A DNA stretch of 9,486 nt, from contig JAQUZU010000057.1 in assembly GCA_028691175.1 (NCBI GenBank), positions 1,996-11,481 of the forward strand. Direction: 5' to 3'. This document shows positions 1 to 7,000 of this stretch, piece after piece. The number at the start of each line of letters is the position of its first letter. Position 1 is the stretch's first letter. The notes below the pieces were generated by a model, which had not been told where the DNA came from, ran no database searches, and saw only the letters and a list, made by a program, of their open reading frames with translations. This stretch comes from Candidatus Kapaibacterium sp. GTDB taxonomy: Bacteria; Bacteroidota; Ignavibacteria; Kapaibacteriales; UBA2268. Position numbers and translations under genes: made by a program.

Positions 1-1142
1 TCATACGCAGAATAATTCATTCCGAGACCAATCACTGCGGCCAAAAACGGCGAAAGTTTTATCCCGATCATCGGCAAAGCATAGAAAATAATAAGCAATT
101 GCACTAAAAGCGGAGTTCCGCGGATAATCTCAATATATAGCATTGCAATGCGCGATATAAGCGGATTACCATAAACTCTTCCGAGCACGACAGGCAAAGC
201 AAGCAAAACTGCCAGCATCATCGAAACAATTGCCAGCCCGAGAGTTACGAGTGCCGCTTTCGCGAACATCGGCAAGACTTTAACATAACCGCCGATTTTG
301 GTCCATACAGAGCGCTCGTCTAGTTGTGTTTTTACCCAATATTTATATCGCGAAGGTTCGATTTTCGAAACGGAGAAATCGCCGAAAGTCTTCGCAACCA
401 GCGGGTTCCATAGATTCCAGTGTTCATATAATTTCCGCAATTTTCCGTTGCTGATCAGCACCTTAACGGCATGATTAACTTCCGCGGCAAGCAATGTATC
501 GCTTTGCTTGCAGGCAATTCCATAATATACTTCGCCAATCGGATCGCCAATCAGTTTATAATCTTTATTCCATGAAGCATAGTAAAGTGCAATCGGTGCA
601 TCAACCAGCACGGCAGAAATTCGATTGTTTTTCAGGTCTTCAAGAGCCAGCACCTCCGACTCGTAAGATTTTACAACATAATCTTCTTTTTCGCGAAGAA
701 TTTTCTCGGCAAGTGCACCTTTTAGCACGCCGATACTTTTGCCCTTGAGGTCTTCGAGTTTAAGATAATCATAATTATCGCCCCGAATAATCAGTTGTTC
801 GTATGTCGCATAATAAGGCACGGAAAATGCGACTCCCTCTTGATGTTCAGGCGTAATCTCAAGCCCATTGACCGCGATATCATAGTCATTTCGTTCCAAC
901 CCCGGAATCAGTCCGTCCCACTGATTCTGAAAAAATACCGGCTTACGTCCCATCTGCTTCGCCAGAAGTTCGGCAAAGTCAACCTCGAAGCCGATAGTTT
1001 TTTCGAGATTTTGCGGATCGAGAAAAATATACGGCGCATTGCCTTCTGCATCCGCAGCCCAGCGAATAACGGGCTGTGCGGCAATGGAAGAAATACGGGA
1101 AAATAGAATAATAAATATGATTAAGCAGTAAAATTTTTTCAT
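1..1142 (-). CDS. Polar amino acid ABC importer, fused substrate-binding and permease protein (3' end outside window)
   Basis: 380 codons are visible before the gene leaves the left edge. Residues 1-22 form a signal peptide or anchor (MKKFYC, hydrophobic run, then SSIAA). Residues about 25-245 are a family 3 extracellular solute-binding domain (PF00497 type), recognisable from GFEVDFAELLAKQMG, NQWDGLIPGL and DIAVNGLEITPE. After a linker, hydrophobic segments begin near residue 290. The permease signature EIIRGTPLLVQL (338-349) and LSPFLAAV...SAY follow, which is the HisM/GlnP type, cut just before the expected EAA loop that docks the ATPase. Binding protein and pore are thus on one chain, an arrangement known in this family. 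The substrate is likely a polar amino acid such as glutamine or arginine, but the sequence does not decide which. The ATG at 1142 has an AGAGGG ribosome-binding site (complement of 1148-1153) five bases upstream. It is the third gene of the operon, 23 bases after the ATPase gene. Confidence 0.9.
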   Translation of the reverse strand, partial: MKKFYCLIIFIILFSRISSIAAQPVIRWAADAEGNAPYIFLDPQNLEKTIGFEVDFAELLAKQMGRKPVFFQNQWDGLIPGLERNDYDIAVNGLEITPEHQEGVAFSVPYYATYEQLIIRGDNYDYLKLEDLKGKSIGVLKGALAEKILREKEDYVVKSYESEVLALEDLKNNRISAVLVDAPIALYYASWNKDYKLIGDPIGEVYYGIACKQSDTLLAAEVNHAVKVLISNGKLRKLYEHWNLWNPLVAKTFGDFSVSKIEPSRYKYWVKTQLDERSVWTKIGGYVKVLPMFAKAALVTLGLAIVSMMLAVLLALPVVLGRVYGNPLISRIAMLYIEIIRGTPLLVQLLIIFYALPMIGIKLSPFLAAVIGLGMNYSAY

Positions 1143-1165
1143 AGGCACCCTCTGAGATTTGTTTC

Positions 1166-1984
1166 TCAATCGAATATCGCATTCACAGCATGTCCTCTTT
1201 CTTTGTGAAGCTGTTCAAAAAATTCATTTGGCGACGTATCGAACGCGATTCTCCCATCTTCAATTTTTACAACTCTGGTGGCAATCATTCCAATCAGTTG
1301 CATCGAATGGGTTACGACAAGTTGCGTCTGCCCCTCGTTTTTCAATTGAATCATTAGGTCGGCAATTTCGCCAATCAGCGACGTATCAAGAGCAGAAGTC
1401 GGTTCGTCATAAAGCATAATTTTCGGGTTCATCGCCAGCGAACGTGCAATCGCCACGCGCTGCTTCTGTCCGCCGGAAAGTTGATGCGGATAAAACTCGG
1501 CATATTTCGCCGGCATGGAGACCTTTTCGAGCATCTTCATGGCAAGTTCGTCTGCTTCGGGTTTCGGCATATTCAGCACTATGTACGGAGCAGACGCGAT
1601 ATTGTCGCGAATAGTTTTATGTGGGAACAAATCGAGTGATTGTGCCAAAAATCCCACACGCTTTCGCACGGCAAACGCAGTTTCTCGCAATTCGATATTA
1701 TGCATAATCGCCTCGTCGAATGTTTTCACGCGTCGCGTAAGTTTGATTTTCGAACGCATTTCCGCCGCATCGATGCTGACGTCGTCAATATGGATTTTCC
1801 CTTTTTCCGGGACGACAAGCAGGTTAAGCGAACGCAGAAACGTTGTTTTGCCACATCCGGATTTTCCGATAATCGCCACACATTCATTTTTTTTGCATTC
1901 GAACGAAATATCGTTTAGTACCGGATTATTATCGTAAGTCGTGGATAATTCTTCGATTTTGATTATCGTGTCATTGTTTTCCAT
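1166..1984 (-). CDS. Polar amino acid ABC importer, ATP-binding protein (GlnQ/HisP type)
   Basis: 272 residues, slightly longer than the usual 240-260 of the family. All nucleotide-binding motifs are intact: Walker A GKSGCGKT (40-47), Q-loop Gln115 in FLAQSLDLFPH, signature LSGGQ (169-173), Walker B IMLYDEP (189-195), D-loop SALD (197-200) and H-loop His226. The run DEPTSALDTSLIGE resembles the polar amino acid group, where DPELVGE is usual. About 25-30 extra residues (about 76-107) lie between the Walker A strand and the Q-loop; HisP-type proteins also carry an insertion there. It would power the fused binding/permease protein encoded 23 bases downstream. An in-frame TTG at 2014 would add 10 residues and overlap the preceding gene by 26 bases. 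I prefer the ATG at 1984 because it begins 4 bases after that gene's stop and places the first beta strand (IIKIEELS) at the normal distance from the N-terminus. No strong ribosome-binding site is visible, so translation may be coupled to the upstream gene. Confidence 0.93.
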   Translation of the reverse strand: MENNDTIIKIEELSTTYDNNPVLNDISFECKKNECVAIIGKSGCGKTTFLRSLNLLVVPEKGKIHIDDVSIDAAEMRSKIKLTRRVKTFDEAIMHNIELRETAFAVRKRVGFLAQSLDLFPHKTIRDNIASAPYIVLNMPKPEADELAMKMLEKVSMPAKYAEFYPHQLSGGQKQRVAIARSLAMNPKIMLYDEPTSALDTSLIGEIADLMIQLKNEGQTQLVVTHSMQLIGMIATRVVKIEDGRIAFDTSPNEFFEQLHKERGHAVNAIFD

Positions 1985-1988
1985 AGCA

Positions 1989-2405
1989 TTATAATTCTTT
2001 GACTTGCTGGACAAGTTTATTCAGGAATTTAACAAGTTCGCGATTATTTGTCGAAGATTTTTCGGTTTCCGCTTCTTCTGCGGAGGCTACAATCTCAGCA
2101 ATTTCGGAATCTTCGGTCAATTTGTCGATGTCGTAATCAAAGAACAGCGAATTATCCCAATCACTGTTTTTCTTGTAGAGGTCATCAATGTATTCTTTGA
2201 CCTCTTTCATGTTTTTTCTGTCTTCGCGTATAAGTTTTTTTATAAGTTTCAGTAGCGAGATATCTTTTTCGGAATAAGTACGGTTACCGCTCCGGTTCTT
2301 TCCCGGCTTTAACTGCTTAACTTCCTTTTCCCAATAGCGTAAAACATGTGCTTCTTCATCGACGAGTTCGCCGACTTCTTTTATCGAATAATATATTTTT
2401 TGCAT
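1989..2405 (-). CDS. MerR-family transcriptional regulator
   Basis: 138 residues. Residues 5-28 (YYSIKEVGELV...VLRYWEKE) are the winged-helix DNA-binding helices of the MerR superfamily. The wing follows as KPGKNRSGNRTYSEKDI (33-49), and then a helical segment (LLKLIKKLIREDR, MKEVKEYIDDL). Small MerR proteins with RYWEKE...LKP...GNR are common in Bacteroidota. The C-terminal part (about 80-120) is acidic, and a short helix (121-138) may form a coiled coil. No cysteines are present, so metal or thiol sensing as in classical MerR or SoxR is unlikely. The effector cannot be told. It is the first gene of the minus-strand operon, 4 bases before the importer ATPase, which makes the importer a plausible target. 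An in-frame TTG at 2438 would add 11 residues. The ATG at 2405 is preferred because a good -7 promoter element (2436-2443) overlaps that TTG. Confidence 0.85.
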   Translation of the reverse strand: MQKIYYSIKEVGELVDEEAHVLRYWEKEVKQLKPGKNRSGNRTYSEKDISLLKLIKKLIREDRKNMKEVKEYIDDLYKKNSDWDNSLFFDYDIDKLTEDSEIAEIVASAEEAETEKSSTNNRELVKFLNKLVQQVKEL

Positions 2406-2435
2406 TATTTCCAGACCTTTTTTCTCATTTATTTT

Positions 2436-2443
2436 CAAATATA
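2436..2443 (-). promoter_or_regulatory. Probable -7 promoter element of the merR/ABC importer operon
   Basis: Read on the minus strand, these bases fit TAnnTTTG (TATATTTG), the -7 consensus of the Bacteroidota primary sigma factor. The element lies about 30 bases before the ATG at 2405, leaving a short leader. No TTTG is found at the matching -33 distance, so this is a half-site match in AT-rich DNA. The start point is inferred. Confidence 0.45.
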
Positions 2444-2466
2444 GTAAATAGAATCATATAATAATA

Positions 2467-2498
2467 TTTGGGATTTTGAAAAGTTTTTCGTATTTTTG
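2467..2498 (+). promoter_or_regulatory. Bacteroidota-type promoter for rpoZ
   Basis: TTTG at 2467-2470, exactly 20 bases, then TATTTTTG at 2491-2498. This fits the known Bacteroidota promoter consensus (TTTG at -33, TAnnTTTG at -7, spacer around 19-21) at every fixed position. Transcription would start near 2503-2507, giving a leader of about 35 bases before the TTG start at 2539. With the minus-strand element at 2436-2443 it makes this spacer a divergent promoter region. AT-rich DNA gives chance matches, but both boxes with correct spacing in the right place is good support. Confidence 0.65.
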
Positions 2499-2525
2499 TT
2501 GTTCTAAGAAGTCAACAATTTGTAT

Positions 2526-2531
2526 AAAGGG
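2526..2531 (+). promoter_or_regulatory. Ribosome-binding site that sets the rpoZ start
   Basis: AAAGGG lies seven bases before a TTG at 2539. No ATG is available in frame near the N-terminus except Met13 (inside the conserved region), so this site decides in favour of the TTG. An earlier in-frame TTG at 2476 lies inside the predicted promoter and adds a cysteine-rich stretch unlike the family. Confidence 0.7.
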
Positions 2532-2538
2532 ACAAAAA

Positions 2539-2919
2539 TTGGATACTTACAGCATTAATCCGGTAATAGTTCGGATGAAAGAATCTGAAAAAGGCACTAT
2601 TTATCAATCAATCGTGGCACTCGGAATAAGAGCACGCGACATAAATGAGCAAATTCGTGCGGAAATCCATGCACGTCTGGCAGATGTCATTGTAGATACT
2701 GAAACCGACGTAACCAATTACGACCAAATCGCCATCAGCAAGGAATTCGACCACTTGCTAAAGCCGACTTTCTTTGCGATGAAAGAAATCATGAACGGCA
2801 AACTTAAGATCGAACTCGCTTCTCAAAGAGCACAAGCCGAAGCAGCAATTGCTCCGGTTGCAGAAACTCCGGCAGAAGTTCCTACCGAACCGGTTCAAAG
2901 CAACGACGTAGCCGAATAA
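2539..2919 (+). CDS. rpoZ: DNA-directed RNA polymerase subunit omega
   Basis: 126 residues from the TTG start. Omega binds and stabilises the beta-prime subunit of RNA polymerase. The family marks are IYQSIVALGIRARDINEQIR (21-40), corresponding to the conserved helix with AR-x-IN, and ISKEFDHLLKPTFFAMKEI (66-84) followed by MNGKLKIE (85-92), corresponding to the KPT-x-x-A-x-x-EI-x-x-GK motif. This is the divergent Rpb6/omega form seen in Bacteroidota and relatives. Residues about 95-126 form a tail rich in Ala, Glu and Pro (AEAAIAPVAETPAEVPTEP) that is probably disordered. The gene has its own promoter and is followed by a hairpin, so it looks monocistronic. No coaBC homologue, a common rpoZ neighbour in other bacteria, lies downstream. 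Identification is by motif only; the main uncertainty is how divergent this group's omega is. Confidence 0.82.
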   Translation: MDTYSINPVIVRMKESEKGTIYQSIVALGIRARDINEQIRAEIHARLADVIVDTETDVTNYDQIAISKEFDHLLKPTFFAMKEIMNGKLKIELASQRAQAEAAIAPVAETPAEVPTEPVQSNDVAE

Positions 2920-2945
2920 TCCCGGCATATTCCAAAATATAATAT

Positions 2946-2976
2946 AATCCGGCTTGATATTTTATCGGGTCGGATT
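2946..2976 (+). terminator. Hairpin downstream of rpoZ, probable terminator
   Basis: A 13-base arm (AATCCGGCTTGAT), a five-base loop (ATTTT) and a 13-base arm (ATCGGGTCGGATT) pair along their full length, with ten Watson-Crick pairs and three G-U wobbles. It begins 27 bases after the rpoZ stop codon. The following bases (TGTTGTATATTG) are U-rich but not an unbroken U-tract, so termination strength is uncertain. The wobbles make sense only for plus-strand RNA, which agrees with the direction of rpoZ. Confidence 0.6.
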
Positions 2977-2998
2977 TGTTGTATATTGTAATAACTTA

Positions 2999-3030
2999 TT
3001 TCACAAATCGTCTGTTAACGTTTAAACTTG
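2999..3030 (+). promoter_or_regulatory. Weak candidate promoter for the batA-type gene
   Basis: TTTC at 2999-3002, 20 bases, then TAAACTTG at 3023-3030. Each box differs from the Bacteroidota consensus (TTTG, TAnnTTTG) by one base, and the spacing is right. It lies 22 bases before the ATG at 3053, which would give a very short leader. The 133-base spacer after the rpoZ hairpin is the only place for a promoter of this two-gene unit inside the window. The match itself is weak. Confidence 0.3.
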
Positions 3031-3052
3031 TAAATTTTTCTGCAATAACGCG

Positions 3053-4051
3053 ATGGACTTTTCAAATATTACTTTTGCAAATCCCGAGTATTTTTATCTT
3101 TTGGTGGCAATTCCGCTGCTGATGTTGTTTTCGTTTTTTCACAAGCGAAAACGCACTCCTGCAATAATGTCTTCGCAAAATCCGGATTTTCTCCGGCAAA
3201 AAGGCAATTTGCGCCTGCATTTGCGGTACTTGCCGAATTTCCTGCGATTTCTGGCGTTTGCTCTGATTATTGTGGCACTGGCACGTCCGCAGAAAATTTC
3301 ATCTTCTCGCGACGTAAAAACCGAGGGAATCGACATAGTCCTGGCGATTGACGTTTCGACCTCCATGGAGGCGGAAGATTTCAAGCCGAACCGCCTTGCC
3401 GCCGCAAAAAAAACCGCGAAAGACTTCATCGATTATCGCTTGAACGACCGCATCGGACTTGTGCTGTTTGCGGGCGAAAGTTTCACGCAATGTCCGGTTA
3501 CTTTCGATCATGAAATTCTGAAATCATTTTTTATAGACGTTAAAACCAAAATGCTCGAGGACGGCACTGCAATCGGAATGGGACTTTCCACCGCCGTTAA
3601 CCGCCTGAAAGACAGCAAAGCAAAAAGCAAAGTCGTGATTTTGCTGACTGACGGCGTGAATAATACCGGAAAAATTTCGCCGATGACGGCCGCGGATCTT
3701 GCACGCAGTTACGGAATTCGTGTCTATACCGTCGGAGTCGGCACACACGGAACCGCTCCTTATCTTGTTGATACGCCGTTCGGCAAAAGATACGTCCAGA
3801 TTGATGTGGAGATCGACGAAGATTTGCTGCGAAACATCGCGCAATATACCGGAGCATCGTATTTCAGAGCAACCAATAATAATGCATTAGACAATATCTA
3901 TCGCAGTATCGACAAAATGGAGAAAACCCGCATCAGCGAGAAAGCATTTACGCATAAGGCAGACATGTTTTATATGTTGGTCGCAGCGTCTATTCTGCTG
4001 CTTTTGCTCGAGTTCCTGCTTAAAACATTTGTTTTTTACTCTCTGCCATAA
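3053..4051 (+). CDS. BatA-type von Willebrand factor A membrane protein
   Basis: 332 residues, the usual length for BatA. Residues 8-30 (FANPEYFYLLVAIPLLMLFSF, in part) match the N-terminal membrane module of aerotolerance BatA proteins (PF07584 type). A second membrane segment spans about 62-77, and a third (about 306-326) lies near the C-terminus. The VWA domain (about 92-290) has a complete metal-ion-dependent adhesion site: D100-x-S102-x-S104 (DVSTS), Thr172 (GTAIGMGL) and Asp200 (LLTDGVNN). The domain therefore probably binds Mg2+ and a partner protein. The VWA domain should face the periplasm. Bat proteins were named for aerotolerance in Bacteroides; their molecular role is still unclear. 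The usual partners (MoxR ATPase, DUF58 protein, BatB, BatD) are absent on either side. No clear ribosome-binding site precedes the ATG. The C25 peptidase gene starts 27 bases downstream on the same strand. Confidence 0.88.
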   Translation: MDFSNITFANPEYFYLLVAIPLLMLFSFFHKRKRTPAIMSSQNPDFLRQKGNLRLHLRYLPNFLRFLAFALIIVALARPQKISSSRDVKTEGIDIVLAIDVSTSMEAEDFKPNRLAAAKKTAKDFIDYRLNDRIGLVLFAGESFTQCPVTFDHEILKSFFIDVKTKMLEDGTAIGMGLSTAVNRLKDSKAKSKVVILLTDGVNNTGKISPMTAADLARSYGIRVYTVGVGTHGTAPYLVDTPFGKRYVQIDVEIDEDLLRNIAQYTGASYFRATNNNALDNIYRSIDKMEKTRISEKAFTHKADMFYMLVAASILLLLLEFLLKTFVFYSLP

Positions 4052-4078
4052 TAATATAATCAAATCGGAGATTCTACT

Positions 4079-7000
4079 ATGAATAAATTACTTTTGCCGG
4101 TGGTGCTGTTTTTTGGTACTTTGGCAAGCATTTTCGCAAGCGAACCCGAAATTAATGTTTCGCAAAACGCAATTCGAATAAATTTCGAAAACCTAACCGC
4201 AAGCGATATTCGCAGTATGAACTTCGACTCGACACGCGGATATTACCAAAATTTCACTTTTGCACTTACTCGCGGAATTATGCCGAAAATCTCGCAAAAG
4301 CATACCGCCGCCGAATGTGCCTACGAAATAATATCGGATTATATGCCGGAAAGAATTCCGTCCACCGACGAAAATATTTCGCTTCAATTTATCGGCTCAA
4401 GTGCCGGAATCGACCTGTATTCGCTGTATTATTTTCCGGTTTTCAGCTTGAACGGTACGCTTCTGCAGGCAACTACTCAAGAAATCAGCTTAGATTTTCC
4501 GGTTTCGCTCGCAAAAGATTTTTCATATCCAAGTAACGTCGGCGACTTGATTTCGCCGGACATTCTCAACGGCGAGCACCTTTCGTACTTGAAGTTTTAT
4601 CACGATTCACTCGCAAAAATTTCTTCTGAAACACTTTATAAACTAAATAATCCGATTGATTGGTATAATCCGGATTTAACCTACTACAAAATCAAAACCA
4701 CGGAGGACGCACCGGTATTTTTCCCGCTTGCAAATCTGCTCGCGGCAAATCCTGCACTTGCAAATCAGCAAAGCCAATATTTTCATCTGCTATATATGGG
4801 CAAGCCGGAAGCCTACTACACAAACGACGTAAACGGAATATTAGATGCAACCGATACGCTGTATTTTATCGGGAAACGTCCGGCGGGCGACACAACATGG
4901 TTCGACAACTATAACGCACATTCGACGCTGTATTTGACATACGACGCGACAAGCGAAACCAAGCAATTTGCCTCCGCACCAAGCGATTTTGCGCCGACTG
5001 CTGCAGTAAATCAAGTTTTTCGCACTTTGCATTCCGAAAAGGACAGTCTCTTTACAGACGGAATTCGGTTAGAATATGCCGAGAATATTTCCGGCGAAGG
5101 CTGGTATCATAAGCCGTTTACACCGAATCGGGATAGCGTTTTCACACTGCACGAGGAATTTTATCCTGTGCCGAACAGTATGCAGACTGTAACCGCTACT
5201 TTTTATTGCACAAAAATAGATTCGCTCCTGGTATTTAATCATAAAGTTCAGTCAAATCTGAATAATCAGCAAACCAATAGGCTGAATTTTGCATATATAA
5301 ATAATGATTATTACAAAGTGCATACAACATACGGAAATTCGGGCAGTTTCTTTTTCGGAGACAACGCTCTAACATATCGCAGTATTGGTTTTCCGGAATA
5401 CAGCGATACAGTCCTGCTTCACGACGGTTTAGCGTTTGATTATTTGGAAATTACCGGCTATTCACTGCCGATAGTTACAAACAACAAGGCAGACTTCCGA
5501 GTAGATGCACCGGCAGAAAACTCGCTTTTGACGCTTTATCCATTTAAATCTGCAAATGTAATCGCATTCGACAGCATTAATAATTATAAATTTACCGGCG
5601 AAAGCCGCCGCGGCGACTGCTTTACGGTTAATTCGTCAAACGGCAAGGTTTCTTTTGCAAGAAACGGCGAGATTATGAACGAATCCACCCGAAACGGTGC
5701 CCATTTGCTGACTTATTCGCCGAAAACGCGGCAATATGAATATTCATATTTCGAAAATATTGCTAAATTCGTGGATCAATTCAACAACACCGGCAACGAT
5801 TTGACAAAATTCATCGCAGTAAATCTCTCGGAATTATCCGCGTCCGATATCGCTCTTTTGCGAAGCATCAAATTTGTAGTTACCGATTATAATGCGAGCG
5901 ATAAAATTGCGGGCATTCGCCTTGCCGAAAGCGAGGAGTTCGCTGTCTGCAGTGCCGGAGAAGGCATAGCCAAAAGCATAATTTTCTGCGAAAATCCGGC
6001 GGGCGAGCGATATTCATATTCGATTAAACTGCCGGCAGGAAATAATTATCACATCATTGCGAGCGATACCCTGAGTGAAGTAAATATCGAGCAGGAATCA
6101 GTTTCGAACATTAAGACGGACGAACGCAACGTAATGGTTATCACTTCGCGCGAACTCGCTCCCGCAGCACAGGAATACATCGATTATCGCAGACAGACAC
6201 ACCAAGAATTATCGTTCGGAATCGTTTTCGTAGAAGATATTTACAAAGAATTTAATGCCGGAAAAATCTCTCCGGACGCAATCAAAAATTTCCTGCGTTA
6301 CGCATACAGGAATTGGAACACGGAGAAACTTCAAACAGCGGTAATTATTGGCGACGCCTGCCTCGATGCACGAAAAATATTTCCATACACAAAAATGACC
6401 GACCACGTACCGTCGTTTGGCAATCCGATTAGCGACAACTGGTATTCATGGCTCGACGATCCCGTGCCGGTAACCGAAATTGACGGCGAAGGCAATGTTG
6501 TCATTACCGGCTACACCGAGGACCTGTTTCCGGACATTTTGCTTTCGAGAATTCCGGTCAAAAGCGAAACCGAAATGAACGACTATTTAGAAAAAACTAT
6601 TTCGTTTGAAACGAGTGCAAATGCACCGTGGAAGAGTTCCATGCTTTACCTCACCGGCGGAATGGATCAATATGAAACCTTAAATTTCCTATATGCATAC
6701 ACATATTCAATAAGTGACATTATCCAAAATTCACATCTCTGCAGCACTTCCGAATTCATAACAAAGTCTCAGGAAGGAAGCACCGGAATCGGCGACGGTA
6801 TTAAAATTATTAAAGCGATAAACGAAGGCAAAATCATGACTATCTTCGCCGGACACGGTTCGCCAATTGTTTTTGATCTCGACGGCTGGACACCGAACAG
6901 CCTGAGCAACAAAGGCAAGTACGGAATATTTTACACACAATCCTGCAACACTGCTGCGTTTGCACTTCCGGACTGCGATTCCCGCTTTGAAGAATATTTG

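Noticed and set aside
494..1106. Two plus-strand open frames of 84 and 103 codons
   Set aside because: Both are antisense to the solute-binding domain, which translates cleanly on the minus strand.
1515..1937. 140-codon open frame on the plus strand
   Set aside because: It lies wholly antisense to the ABC ATPase gene, whose motifs are all intact. Its translation has no recognisable domain.
1985..2014. TTG start at 2014 for the ABC ATPase
   Set aside because: It would overlap the MerR gene by 26 bases and add a polar stretch not expected in the family. The ATG at 1984 fits better.
2476..2538. Earlier TTG start for rpoZ at 2476
   Set aside because: It overlaps the predicted promoter and adds a cysteine-rich segment. 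The AAAGGG site points to 2539.
3053..4051. A full Bat (aerotolerance) operon
   Set aside because: Only the BatA-type gene is present. Its neighbours are rpoZ and the C25 peptidase.
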